A stretch of 64,000 nt of DNA, taken from Reticulitermes speratus. Taxonomy: Eukaryota > Arthropoda > Insecta > Blattodea > Rhinotermitidae. A model generated the notes under the pieces. That model was not told the DNA's origin and ran no database searches. It saw only the letters and a program-made list of their open reading frames with translations. Where the stretch lies: assembly GCA_021186555.1 (NCBI GenBank), contig JAJKFL010000008.1:15121936-15185935 (forward strand). Direction: 5' to 3'. The first letter of the stretch is position 1, and the number at the start of each line of letters is the position of its first letter. A program made the position numbers and the translations under genes. Of this stretch, positions 33,154 through 43,603 are shown one piece after another.

Positions 33154-33590
33154 AAAGCCGTGCCTTGGCTCAAGGCGCTACTCGACGATCCTTCACTGCA
33201 TAGGCCCGGATTCAATCTCGTACCAGTCCATGTGGGATTTGTGGTGGACAAAATGACAATGGGGCCGATCCCAGTGGCCACGCGGTCTAAGGCGTGGGTC
33301 TGCGGCCGCTCGCTTGATAGGATTGTGGGTTCGAATCCCGCCGGGGGCATGGATGTCTGTCTCTTGTGAGTGTTGTGTGTTGTCAGGTAGAGGTGTCTGC
33401 GACGGGCTGGTCACTCGTCCAGAGGAGTCCTACCGAGTGTGGTGTATCTAAAGTGTGTGATCGCCAAACCTCGAAAAATGAGGAGGCCTTGGCCCCCTAG
33501 GGGCTGTCGAGCCGTAGGAAAAAAAATTACAATGGGACATGTTTTTCTCCGTGCCCTTTGGTTTTCGCTGTCAATATAATTCCACGTTCG
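33154..33590 (+). mobile_element. SINE-B copy 3, split by a SINE-A
   Basis: 33154-33263 is the SINE-B head and first body part (GCCGTGCCTTGGCTCAAGG, CCATGTGGGATTTGTGGTGG). It resumes at about 33524 (AAATTACAATGGGACATG, TTTTCGCTGTCAATATAATT). Everything between is the SINE-A insertion. The 3' quarter of the SINE-B is not seen. Confidence 0.9.
33251..33536 (+). mobile_element. SINE-A copy 4, nested in SINE-B, with TSD
   Basis: Body 33264-33526 with the perfect B box GGTTCGAATCC, the usual body words (GAGGAGTCCTACCG) and a short A tail. The 13-bp AAATGACAATGGG (33251-33263) and AAATTACAATGGG (33524-33536) flank it and are the interrupted SINE-B sequence. This dates the SINE-A insertion after the SINE-B. 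Confidence 0.96.
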
Positions 33591-33984
33591 TTCGTTCATT
33601 CATCGCCAACAATATATAATCTTAGCAATTCACAAAGTCATTAATTAACATATCTAGCGAAAATGTTGATACTTTTCCCACATATATTCAAAAGCCTCTT
33701 CCTAAGTAGTGACAAATAGTATTCCATTCCCATATAAATGTAGAGTCTGCTTGTTCAGTGCCACCAGATCGCATTTGACAGCCTATAAGCTCACTAAATT
33801 TGACCTGATATGTTTCTAATTCTGTTAATACTTTTTCAATTAGCCTGATCTCTGCAGAATCCTGACGTTCTGACTTCAAATTCTCATGTCTATATTCCAT
33901 TGTCTCAGTCCTTGCAAAGAACCCATTTCAAGTCATAAGACACTTCTTAACATGCATCTTTTTACCATGCTAATTTTAGACATC
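33591..33984. other. unassigned; protein-like minus frame
   Basis: The minus frame 33688-33900 starts MEYRHENLKSERQDSAEIRL and continues IEKVLTELETYQVKFSELIG. It looks helical and charged, unlike most chance frames here, but I recognise no family. Confidence 0.25.
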
Positions 33985-34125
33985 CGCTCAGTCTCCCAAG
34001 CGTGAGGACCACCCCTCCTCGCTTGTCCGCTATTGTATGTTCAGTAATATCGTAGCTACTCTGTGCCGTGTGCTCGTACTGCCACCTATGGACACGTCGT
34101 GCCATGCTGCGTCTTTAATTACAAA
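33985..34125 (-). mobile_element. possible LINE 5'-leader fragment
   Basis: GAGGACCACCCCTCCTCGCT, TGTCCGCTATTGTATGTTCA and TAATATCGTAGCTAC resemble the antisense LINE leader at 20740-20820 (GGACCACCCCTTGTCGGCTG, TGTCCGCGACTACTGATTCA). Diverged. Confidence 0.4.
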
Positions 34126-35379
34126 TTGCTCGTATTAATTGTATGATATAAAATGCTACGTGCAGTCTTACAGAAGTAACTGAAAAGTTGAATCTCAGGG
34201 CTGATATCACACACGATAACAGTTCAAAGATTAGCGGCGTATGAACTCTGAAAAGATTCATTAGGCAGTTCAGTGTGAGCCGCTGGAGTGGCCTTTCAAA
34301 TATCAGAAACAGAGTGACCGACGCAGAATGTCTCTGTGAAGAAGTACGTGTTTTACATTACGTACAGCTTTGATGTCTGAAAAAAGGGACTATAAATAAC
34401 AGAAAATGAATGCCCAAACCAGGATTATTAATGGACCCATTTACAATAAAGGTAAAAGGGGACATACTTAGTGCCTTGTAATAATTTGTGTAAGGCTCAG
34501 TTTCAAAGCCAGCCAAATATGAATAGGCTACCCAGTTACTAATAATTACTCTTTCATTATACATAAACTTTTGTAAGCCCAGCAATCATGAAAGCAGCAC
34601 CAAGCCCAACAAAGCCTTTGAAAATATTCTTTACATAAATAAAGAAGAAAAGACGAATAACATTGAATTCTTTTGCAGAAAATATGAAACATTAGGCCTA
34701 CTGTGGGTGTGTAATACAAGTGATTATACCTGTACAGAGCTGGTAAGGCGAGGTAAACTGGAAAATAGACTAATCTCTTCATTTTAATACTTCCTTAATC
34801 TCCTTTGCGGCAAAAAGGCGAAGCAAAACATCACGTCCAAGAAACCTCTGCTACGGTCGATAATGTAACCTTTATGAAAGACGCAGTTTACTTTAAATAA
34901 CTAAACTGGGTAGAAGTAGCTGTGTGTCTGGGAACACGCAATTTCAGCAGAGTTCTCTTTGTTGAGTTCGCTTTTAAAGTTACTCAACTCGAAGCATTTG
35001 TAACTTGATGGAGTATCCTTCAAGTGTTTTGGATGAGTTTGCCAGCAGCACGAGACAAGCCCTCCTGTTAAGTCTGCTACAGTTCACACTTTCCCTTCCC
35101 CATCCGCCGAATTAGAACACGGTTCTCGCATCAAGCACGGCCACCTAAATGCAAGTGAATGCTGTCGCTGTCGGTGCGTTATCTCGTACACTCACGGAAC
35201 AGAGTAAGCTGCTTTATAAACAGTCTGTCATCGTGTCTCTTCAAGTGGGCATACTAGACTGGCACTTCCTCGCATCGGCTACCATTCCCTTCCCGTCACC
35301 TAGCTATATATTAAAACTAAAAATTAAAAATATTAAAAATAATAAAATCACGTGTTTTTTTACAAGCGTAGGGTTTAGG
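34126..35379. other. no recognisable gene
   Basis: AT-rich. Minus frames at 34358-34585 and 34546-34782 and the plus frame 35149-35418 are unassigned. Confidence 0.4.
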
Positions 35380-35647
35380 TGCGAAAACCTGAAAGAAAAG
35401 ATCACTTGGAATACCTAGGAGTAGATGGGAGGATAATAATAAATTGGATCTTAAATAAATGTTATGGGAGGGAACTGACTGGGTTCATCTGGCTCAGGGT
35501 AAAGACAAGTGGCGGACTCTTGAGAACACTGTAATCACCATTCTTGATTACCTGAAGAAACATTAACTTCTCAAGGAAGACTCTGCTCCGAGGATTTAGT
35601 TAGGTAGTTAGATGGTTGGTTGGTTGGTTGGTTGGTTAGTTAGTTAC
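35380..35647 (+). mobile_element. LINE 3' fragment, sense, with microsatellite tail
   Basis: GAAAAGATCACTTGGAATAC, AGTAGATGGGAGGATAATAA, CTGGCTCAGGGTAAAGACAA, GTGGCGGACTCTTGAGAACA and GGAAGACTCTGCTCC follow the sense order of 24000-24220. Frames are broken. The tail mixes (TTAG)n with (TTGG)n at 35612-35647. Confidence 0.85.
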
Positions 35648-35757
35648 GTTGTTTGCTTGTTTAGATAGAAATTGACCTCGCGCCCTGACGAACGCTCACA
35701 CATTTAGATACGAGCTGAGCAAACTATTTGGACCTGAAACAGATACAGTATAAGATA

Positions 35758-36009
35758 AAGCCAAGTTCACCCCAGAACAGACTATGAACCTCGGCACTTG
35801 ATGAAGGTGAGTGGTCAACTCCACGCCCCGGCCGCTTTACTCCCGGGAAAGAGACCCGATACCCACTGTACACGAGGCTGGGTAGGAGGCTGGTTGGGCC
35901 CCAGGGCCGGTCTGGACGGGAAAGGAAAATCTCGCCACCACCGGGATTCGATCCCCGGACCGTCCAGCTGGTAGCGAGTCGCTATACCGACTACACTAAC
36001 CCGGCCCAC
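35758..36009 (-). mobile_element. SINE-C copy
   Basis: Minus strand: AAGTTCACCCCAGAACAG (3' end complement), CCGGCCGCTTTACTCCCGGG, GGATTCGATCCCCGGACCG (B-box side) and CGCTATACCGACTACACTAA at the head. A small tandem duplication (AGGCTGGGTAGG then AGGCTGGTTGGG) lies at about 35875-35900. Confidence 0.9.
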
Positions 36010-36361
36010 ACTGCATAAAAATGATGCAAAAATAACATTACGATGGGCTTAATAAACGGTTCTTTTAACAAAATATTATTAGGATTGATCTAGAACGATG
36101 AGATGGACGGGGCGTGTAGCAACTGGAAGTTGCAAGATAAATAAATCAGTGGCAACAACAATCAGTTCTACGTAACAAGGAGGCCTAGGAATTGCATTCT
36201 GTTCTAGATAACTTTCCTCAGCATATCAAAATAACGAAATGTCTTAAAACATTTCAAAACAGTCAGCTTGACCAGTCAGTTATCTTGCGTCTTTCATACC
36301 ACAACGATTTGAGGATTGGACCGTGTCCCGTCCTCAGGTGAAAAACAAGAGTGGGGAGATC
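36010..36361. other. no gene; degenerate hammerhead-like word
   Basis: 36305-36345 contains, on the minus strand, CCTGAGGACGGGACACGGTC followed by CAATCC where GAAAC would be expected. It may be a decayed relative of the hammerhead motifs, but the second half of the core is missing. Confidence 0.3.
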
Positions 36362-36448
36362 CTACTGGACGATCCAGTGATAGACAGTAACTACTGGACG
36401 GTCCAGTGACAGACAGTAACTACTGGACGGTCCAGTGATAGACAGTAA
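36362..36448. repeat. 29-bp tandem repeat, three copies
   Basis: Units start at 36362, 36391 and 36420. Each contains a near-palindrome CTGGACGGTCCAG or CTGGACGATCCAG. Confidence 0.93.
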
Positions 36449-37089
36449 CTCTTTCAAACCGGCCCTGCCCACCATGTTAGATTTCTTCTCCCCGATTTCC
36501 ATCTGAAGACGAAAACACGTCCAGTTTCCGAAAAGTCGTTGTTTAAAAACACCATCAGGTTGGTCATTGCGCAAATCGATAGTCAAGGTTGCCGCACTAC
36601 AAATCGTAATAATTCTTTAAAGACGACTTAAGGAGCAATTTTGTTTGAATCCAACAGGTTTTCACTTCATCTTTACGGAAAGATCACCGTTTTAACAGGG
36701 AAAGGACGCGTGAGTAAAGTTGACGCAGCGACGACCCAACGCTCTCCGCAAATGTATCCACTCGTGTCTTTATAGATTAAGTTTTTAACTAAGAAGGCGA
36801 GGACTATTCAACTTAAAATATGTTAATTAGCTTTATGTTATGCAAAACGAAGGATATTGCAGCCACTGGTCTAGCGAGTTCTCTCACAAGCAGTATGATG
36901 TTAGTGCAAGAACAGATTGAAATTCAGGGAATAAATAATACGAGTTTTACTCTTCTCTGTAAAATGTGATAATCAGTAACTATAAACATGACACATCTAA
37001 AGTTAATACTTGGGAATGATAGAAATACATTGACACTTCACTAATTAAGTCTACTACAGGTATGCTGTTATGGAACATAAACATGTCCA
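36449..37089. other. no recognisable feature
   Basis: Unassigned. Confidence 0.4.
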
Positions 37090-37400
37090 AAGTAGAACAG
37101 AAGCCGTGCCATGGCTCAGGCGGTTAGTCGCCGGCCTCACCGCGGAGAGCCGGGTTCGATCCCAGGTCAGTCCATATGGGATTTTCGGTGGACAAAGTGG
37201 CACTGGGATAGGTTGTTCTCTGAGTATTTCGGTTTTCCCATGTCAATTTCATTTCACAGGTTCTCCATTACTTGGAAAAACGAAAAAGACTAACCATCTT
37301 CATCTTCATCACAGGGTTGTACAATAAGCCTTAAGGCCGCGGTGCGTCCGTAGCATCTGCCGCGGGGCCCTTCACCACCAAAAAAAAAAGTATAACCGAC
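37090..37400 (+). mobile_element. SINE-B copy 4, full length
   Basis: Body 37103-37389. Head GCCGTGCCATGGCTCAGG, B-box region GGGTTCGATCCC, body GGACAAAGTGGCACTGGG, 3' part GCGGTGCGTCCGTAGCATC, A tail. AAGTAGAACAGAA and AAGTATAACCGAC flank it (37090-37102, 37388-37400; three mismatches, partly overlapping the tail) as a possible old target duplication. Confidence 0.93.
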
Positions 37401-38679
37401 AAATTTAATTCTCCGGCATTCAGAAAACCTAACTGTAAAACACGAAGACTCTGTTAGGGCTGGAGAGGATTCAGTTGGTTATAGTGGGGACTTTGTTAGC
37501 CATATAAAATGGAGAGTTTTACCTGCTGAATAACTACCAACACTTCAGAAAAGATACTGTATTTGTTAGTAACATACCACACAGTTTGCTTAAATTTGTA
37601 TTATACCATTATCACGAAGAAAATGCAGCTCTATAAAGAGATAAGTTGAGAAAGAGAATATGCCTAATACAAGAGCTAAAAACAAGAAGTTTGAAACAAA
37701 GAATACATGAAGACAGGACAGAGGTAAAAGGATGATGGAAATGAATTACTTGTGTGCATATTGAGTACGAGGAAGGGTATTTTTATCAGGCCCATAATCT
37801 GTCACAGGTCACAAAATATTGCCAGAAGTTCAAAATCGTAAGATTGCTGGTTCGAATACTTGTGCCACTGTTCCACACACAGAGTTTTACGACGGCAACG
37901 AAGCTGGTTATAAAACAGGAAGGGTTAGCTTACCACTTTAGCGCAGTAATGAAAAGTTGAAGTAGAAGCTTTGTTTAGGAGGACATTGGTTCAACTTATA
38001 CATATTAATGTGTGAGATGTTGCCCAATATAAGAGCACTAGAGCATCATGAAGGCGACCGAGTGTTATGGGTTGAAATATATACAAAAAATTTTGTAGTA
38101 GGGTTTCTTCTTAAGAGGTGTCAGTTTAATAGAGCAGTTTCTGCTTCTAAAATTCGTATGAGTTTCAGATTTTGTATGATGACAAAGGCAATGAAAGACG
38201 TGGCACTGATAATAAACATTCAAGTGCTTTCAAATAAACAAATTTGTTCTGTACAAACATTTTCCAAAAGGATATCTCATAAATTGCTATTTATTCCTCG
38301 TGTTCGCATTAACCACTTGCTCAACTCGTTATAGGCTCCTACATTTCACTGTACTAACAATAACAGTAATAAATCTGTATATGACAAAGCACGAAATTGT
38401 CTGTGTATAATATCCAGAAGCGTAAAACTCCCGTGCGCCAGGTCGCACGGGCGACTAAATTTTGCAACGTGGTGTTGGATATTTGTAGGTACTCCGTATG
38501 GAACTTGCTTCATATAACCCTTCTGGTGCCGGGAAATTTTTTTGGCTCCAAGATTTATGGCAAATATGCGGTACAACGAAAATCTCATAACTTCATTTAC
38601 TTCTTCCTTCTTCATGTTTAAATAGCACTTCACTGTGTCCGTGATCATTATAATTGCTGCAGTACACAGTCTCATGGCT
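37401..38679. other. no recognisable gene
   Basis: Frames at 38008-38334 (+, 108 codons) and 38346-38675 (-, 109 codons) match nothing known. GCTGGTTCGAATAC at about 37848 resembles a B box, but no SINE body is recognised around it. Confidence 0.35.
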
Positions 38680-38890
38680 CACCAACAACCGCACCAATTG
38701 AGAAACGATTCAGCTTCCGACTGGCATTCTGTAAATTCCAAGTTCGAATCTCGGACATGACACCGGTTACCCTGAGGTTCTCCGTGCTTTCTCTCAGTCC
38801 CTCCAGACAAATTTCAGGACAGTGTCTGAACTAGGACATGGCCGCTTCCTTCTGCATCCCTTCCAATGCATCATTCAGTGATCACCACAT
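38680..38890 (+). mobile_element. SINE-E-like copy
   Basis: AGTTCGAATCTC (38741-38752) is B-box-like. It is followed by GAGGTTCTCCGTGCTTTCTC, CTCCAGACAAATTTCAGGAC and GACATGGCCGCTTCCTTCTG. I recognise that ending from a tRNA-derived SINE widespread in arthropods. No tail or target duplication is visible. Confidence 0.65.
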
Positions 38891-38929
38891 TATTCAACGC
38901 AACGCACTTTTTTATACGAGATTTCGGGC

Positions 38930-39030
38930 TTCCGTCGTGGTGTAGCTGAGGCCTTTGCTCTTCTGGGATGTTAAGCGGCTGCCAACATATGGCGCGCAAA
39001 ATCCCAGAAGAGCGAAGGCCTCTGCTTTCT
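38930..39030. repeat. fold-back, family 2
   Basis: GAGGCCTTTGCTCTTCTGGG+AT (38948-38969) is inverted at 39001-39022 with one mismatch, around a 31-bp loop. It is preceded by GAGATTTCGGGCTTCCGTCG, as at 24460. Confidence 0.85.
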
Positions 39031-39415
39031 GATAGCCTACTGACAGTTCAGTCACACAAACCGTAAGTAAATAAATTATACTACGTGTCAACTGTGGCCA
39101 TTCATATCGTTGTGGAGAACAATACTTACATCGGTCGGAAGTACGCCTAAGCGTGTCTCAGTGCATAAAGCACGGAGAGATAAGAACCTGTACGCTGTTC
39201 GTGCTACACAAGTTACAGCGAATATACAAAAAGCACTCTTATTGACATGTCGCTTTGTGCCTGTATGCGAAGAAGATGGAAACCAATCTTCCATGAAAGA
39301 AACGCAACGCTATAGTGACAGACGACGTCTTTTGGGAGCAACATTTTGAAGACTACAGCTCTAAGTATGAGTGACGGTTATATTTCTATATAAAGACAAA
39401 GCGATGTCTGTCTTG
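39031..39415. other. no recognisable gene
   Basis: Frames at 39088-39294 (-) and 39110-39349 (+) overlap antisense to each other; neither is assigned. Confidence 0.35.
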
Positions 39416-39487
39416 CACAGTAATAAACGGGTATATTGGATTTTGTTTCTGGGTCAAATGATCGTCCTTTCTGAAGTAAGCATCATC

Positions 39488-39874
39488 GCAATGGAGCAGA
39501 GTCCCTCTTGAATAGCTAACAGTTGCACAGCTAGTTAAAATTGTTGTGAATTTTATGCAGTCCGAAGTTTCATTGCCACCGGTCCCTATCCTAAGGCAGG
39601 CGAATCCAGTCCACACTCTCTCAACCTATTTCTTAATGTCAATTTTAATATTATCCCCATCTACACCTAAGTGCTACAATCTGTATCTTTTCGTCAGGTT
39701 TCTCAGTTAAAGTACTGTACACATTTCATGCCCATACTTGCAACACGCCCCGCCCATGTCATCCTCCTCGATCTGGTCACCCTAATGATATTTGTCGCAC
39801 AGTATAGATTATCAAGCTCTCCATTATCTAGTTTTCTCAGTATCCTGTTATTTATTCACTCTTAGATCCAAACA
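39488..39874 (-). mobile_element. LINE 3' fragment, antisense (unit 1)
   Basis: GGAGCAGAGTCCCTCTTG, TTTTATGCAGTCCGAAG, ATTTTAATATTATCCCCATC, CACGCCCCGCCCATGTCATC and CACTCTTAGATCCAAACATT. Its copy in unit 2 is 41183-41569. Confidence 0.85.
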
Positions 39875-39884
39875 TTTTCCCAGC

Positions 39885-39965
39885 AGAGTGTCACTGGGAC
39901 AGGTTTGTCTCCGAATACTTCGGTTTCCCCTGTCAGTATTATTCTAACAGTGCTCCATACTCATA
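39885..39965 (+). mobile_element. SINE-B internal fragment (unit 1)
   Basis: AGTGTCACTGGGACAGG, CCGAATACTTCGGTTTCCCC and ACAGTGCTCCAT match the middle of SINE-B with no tRNA-like head. Repeated at 41580-41660. Confidence 0.75.
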
Positions 39966-40223
39966 TTTCATTCACCTGACATTCACGATGTTAAATTGTG
40001 CCTCACTTAACATAAGAGACAAAGTTTGACATACATGCAAAACAACGGAAAAAAATTAAGGAAAAAACACACCAGAATAAATGGTTTATAATAACGTCCT
40101 CTTCTATATAACAGACAAACACGTGTCTATCATTTATATAATATATAAACTGTGTATCTTGTCACAATCTTTGTAACAACCAACAAATGCACTAGATAAA
40201 ATACATATATAATGTACATTAAA

Positions 40224-40270
40224 GACCCCTACATATGTTTCGACAACAAGCTGTCATCCTCAGGGGGTTC
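40224..40270 (-). ncRNA. hammerhead ribozyme-like motif
   Basis: Minus strand: stem I AACCCC/GGGGU (five pairs), core CUGAGGA plus an extra U, stem II GACA/UGUC, GAAA, stem III C-G plus A-U around AUAU, cleavage triplet GUA. Position 7 of the core is free in hammerheads, so CUGAGGA is allowed. Confidence 0.65.
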
Positions 40271-40343
40271 ATCACAAAAGAATACAAGAACATCACATCA
40301 ATTTATGTGATGTGAATTGATGCTCTTGTATTCCTGTGTGATG

Positions 40344-40388
40344 AAGCCCCTGAAGATGACTATTTGTTGTCGAAACATAAGTAGGGGT
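40344..40388 (+). ncRNA. hammerhead ribozyme-like motif
   Basis: Stem I CCC/GGG (three pairs then a mismatch), core CUGAAGA plus an extra U, stem II GAC/GUC, GAAA, stem III C-G plus A-U around AUAA, cleavage triplet GUA. The family terminal word GTGCATTTGTTGG follows about 35 nt downstream. Confidence 0.6.
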
Positions 40389-40767
40389 CTTTAATATGCA
40401 TTATATATGTATTTTATCTAGTGCATTTGTTGGTTGTATAAAGAACGTGTCAATCAAATTGGCACAAACTAATGTGATTGATATTTTCCTACCAGAAATG
40501 TTTCTGCGACAAAAGAATTTTCTAGAATACTCTCAAAATTGGCTACTTTCGTCCGAGTTCTCTTAAGCCCTTTAAAGGCTAGGGTAACTATATATAGCAC
40601 AAGCTTTAACACCAAAAAAACCTGAATTTTTTCAAAACAGTATTCTTATGTGCGCCTTAGTTTCTTACAATATGCGGCAACTGTTTTCCTAAAAACATAT
40701 TCCCTAAAAGACTTTTCTAACGGAGGCACCCTGTGGCACGAACTGACTGTTCATATGTAATGAAGAT

Positions 40768-40940
40768 TTAGACCGTGCTAAGGCGGTTAGTCGCTGGCCT
40801 TTCACCGAGGAGGTTCGGGTTCGATACCAAGTTTTTCCATGTAAGATGTGCGGTGCACAGTGTTACTGAGACAGGTTGCTCTTCGACTTCTTCGGTATTA
40901 TGTCCTTCCTTTAATGTTCTATATTCATCTTCATTTAATA
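40768..40940 (+). mobile_element. SINE-B 5' fragment, diverged (unit 1)
   Basis: GACCGTGCTAAGGCGGTTAG, GGGTTCGATACC (B-box side), ATGTGCGGTGCACAGTGTTA and CTGAGACAGGTTGC follow the SINE-B order. The 3' half is absent. Repeated at 42463-42635. Confidence 0.8.
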
Positions 40941-41182
40941 CTACTCTTATCAGAAGGACAAGTGGGTGAAGCCTGGGAACCTTCAAACAAACCATGCTCT
41001 TTCAGGTATTGGGCAGCATTGGACAGGGAAGTACTTTCAGATAGTTTTTATCTACAGAGATTCAAAAGTTACGAGTACAATCAAATCTGGTAACTACTGC
41101 TTAATTGTGACACAGTAATAAACGGGTATATTGGATTTTGTTTCTGGGTCAAATGATCGTCCTTTCTGAAGTAAGCATCATC

Positions 41183-41569
41183 GCAATGGAGCAGAGTCCC
41201 TCTTGAATAGCTAACAGTTGCACAGCTAGTTAAAATTGTTGTGAATTTTATGCAGTCCGAAGTTTCATTGCCACCGGTCCCTATCCTAAGGCAGGCGAAT
41301 CCAGTCCACACTCTCTCAACCTATTTCTTAATGTCAATTTTAATATTATCCCCATCTACACCTAAGTGCTACAATCTGTATCTTTTCGTCAGGTTTCTCA
41401 GTTAAAGTACTGTACACATTTCATGCCCATACTTGCAACACGCCCCGCCCATGTCATCCTCCTCGATCTGGTCACCCTAATGATATTTGTCGCACAGTAT
41501 AGATTATCAAGCTCTCCATTATCTAGTTTTCTCAGTATCCTGTTATTTATTCACTCTTAGATCCAAACA
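41183..41569 (-). mobile_element. LINE 3' fragment, antisense (unit 2)
   Basis: Copy of 39488-39874 in the second duplication unit; no difference seen. Confidence 0.85.
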
Positions 41570-41579
41570 TTTTCCCAGC

Positions 41580-41660
41580 AGAGTGTCACTGGGACAGGTT
41601 TGTCTCCGAATACTTCGGTTTCCCCTGTCAGTATTATTCTAACAGTGCTCCATACTCATA
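41580..41660 (+). mobile_element. SINE-B internal fragment (unit 2)
   Basis: Copy of 39885-39965. Confidence 0.75.
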
Positions 41661-41918
41661 TTTCATTCACCTGACATTCACGATGTTAAATTGTGCCTCA
41701 CTTAACATAAGAGACAAAGTTTGACATACATGCAAAACAACGGAAAAAAATTAAGGAAAAAACACACCAGAATAAATGGTTTATAATAACGTCCTCTTCT
41801 ATATAACAGACAAACACGTGTCTATCATTTATATAATATATAAACTGTGTATCTTGTCACAATCTTTGTAACAACCAACAAATGCACTAGATAAAATACA
41901 TATATAATGTACATTAAA

Positions 41919-41965
41919 GACCCCTACATATGTTTCGACAACAAGCTGTCATCCTCAGGGGGTTC
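41919..41965 (-). ncRNA. hammerhead ribozyme-like motif (unit 2)
   Basis: Same as 40224-40270, including stem I AACCCC/GGGGU and core CUGAGGA. Confidence 0.65.
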
Positions 41966-42038
41966 ATCACAAAAGAATACAAGAACATCACATCAATTTA
42001 TGTGATGTGAATTGATGCTCTTGTATTCCTGTGTGATG

Positions 42039-42083
42039 AAGCCCCTGAAGATGACTATTTGTTGTCGAAACATAAGTAGGGGT
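42039..42083 (+). ncRNA. hammerhead ribozyme-like motif (unit 2)
   Basis: Same as 40344-40388, including core CUGAAGA and stem II GAC/GUC. Confidence 0.6.
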
Positions 42084-42462
42084 CTTTAATATGCATTATA
42101 TATGTATTTTATCTAGTGCATTTGTTGGTTGTATAAAGAACGTGTCAATCAAATTGGCACAAACTAATGTGATTGATATTTTCCTACCAGAAATGTTTCT
42201 GCGACAAAAGAATTTTCTAGAATACTCTCAAAATTGGCTACTTTCGTCCGAGTTCTCTTAAGCCCTTTAAAGGCTAGGGTAACTATATATAGCACAAGCT
42301 TTAACACCAAAAAAACCTGAATTTTTTCAAAACAGTATTCTTATGTGCGCCTTAGTTTCTTACAATATGCGGCAACTGTTTTCCTAAAAACATATTCCCT
42401 AAAAGACTTTTCTAACGGAGGCACCCTGTGGCACGAACTGACTGTTCATATGTAATGAAGAT

Positions 42463-42635
42463 TTAGACCGTGCTAAGGCGGTTAGTCGCTGGCCTTTCAC
42501 CGAGGAGGTTCGGGTTCGATACCAAGTTTTTCCATGTAAGATGTGCGGTGCACAGTGTTACTGAGACAGGTTGCTCTTCGACTTCTTCGGTATTATGTCC
42601 TTCCTTTAATGTTCTATATTCATCTTCATTTAATA
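42463..42635 (+). mobile_element. SINE-B 5' fragment (unit 2)
   Basis: Copy of 40768-40940. Confidence 0.8.
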
Positions 42636-42982
42636 CTACTCTTATCAGAAGGACAAGTGGGTGAAGCCTGGGAACCTTCAAACAAACCATGCTCTTTCAG
42701 GTATTGGGCAGCATTGGACAGGGAAGTACTTTCAGATAGTTTTTATCTACAGAGATTCAAAAGTTACGAGTACAATCAAATCTGGTAACTACTGCTTAAT
42801 TGTGACACCCTTAAATTACATAAAACGCGAAATAACGTAAAAACATACATTTTGTCTGTAAGATGTGACCGGACAACTCGGCGCCTTCTATTTATTTATT
42901 TAATAACGCCGACTGCAGCTCAGATTACGTGATGTAGAATGACATAAATATTAGCGAATAATGCGATGAAAATAATGTGCGA

Positions 42983-43140
42983 GAAGGCGGTCGTGGCCTA
43001 ATTTGATGTATCATTCCGTACTTTGCCTGGAACAGAGCCAAACCAAATAACCTGAGTCAAAATCGGTCTACGGTACGAGATTTGAGCACGACACCTCCAG
43101 AATACGAAGGGTATATGTTAACTACTATATCCCACATATT
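42983..43140 (-). mobile_element. SINE-E-like fragment
   Basis: AAGGCGGTCGTGGCCTAATT and TCCGTACTTTGCCTGG match the antisense order of the family also seen at 10853-11030. The tRNA-like end is too diverged to define. Confidence 0.5.
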
Positions 43141-43600
43141 CAGTAGTTGATACCAAAGCAGCCAGTGTCATCTCAAGTTGGTGTTTATGCACTAAATCTT
43201 TGCCAAGTAAAGAAACTGAGGTGGCATAATATTATGGCTGAGTGTTCCTAATGTTACCTTGTTTTATACTAAAATGTTTTAAGGATTAATATCGCAACAG
43301 ATGTTAATATTTTATGTACAAAATGTCACGCGCCTATGTTGAAAGAAATTTGTTATCCATAAGATTAGATATTTATGCTACAGGAAAGTTGGCTTTGTAA
43401 GTTCTGCTCTCAACTTGTTTGTAGGTACGGCTTTTCAACATGTAGGTATGCAGGCACGCTAGTGACATGTAATTTAAAGTGTGCTATGAGAATTAGAACG
43501 TGCATAAAACAATGTCCGCTAGGTTTCAAAACCCGGAAAATTCGCAGTAAAATTCTATCAGAATGGGTTTGATTTCTGTAAATTTTACATGCCTTCACAA
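43141..43600. other. no recognisable feature
   Basis: Unassigned. Confidence 0.4.
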
Positions 43601-43603
43601 TTC

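Larger units (their letters stand above)
40185..40436. mobile_element. 250-bp palindrome with two divergent hammerheads
   Basis: Arms of about 125 bp: left starts CAACCAACAAATGCACTAG and right ends CTAGTGCATTTGTTGGTTG. They match along almost their whole length through a centre near ATCAATTTATGTGATG (about 40302-40314). Each arm carries one hammerhead motif, reading outward on opposite strands. This is the head-to-head inverted arrangement known from Penelope-like element LTRs. Repeated at 41880-42131. Confidence 0.85.
41880..42131. mobile_element. hammerhead palindrome (unit 2)
   Basis: Copy of 40185-40436. Confidence 0.85.
39416..42808. repeat. 1,695-bp tandem duplication, two copies
   Basis: 39416-41110 is repeated directly as 41111-42805. 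Comparing the two by eye I found no difference, and the short frames inside are identical at an offset of 1,695. CAC occurs at the left edge, at the junction and after the right edge (39416, 41111, 42806), a 3-bp microhomology. Each unit contains an antisense LINE fragment, two SINE-B pieces and a palindrome with two hammerhead motifs. It is either a very recent duplication or an assembly artefact. Confidence 0.97.

Noticed and set aside
36305..36345. Hammerhead motif on the minus strand (CUGAGGACGGGAC)
   Set aside because: The GAAAC half is replaced by AAUCC; at most a decayed relative.
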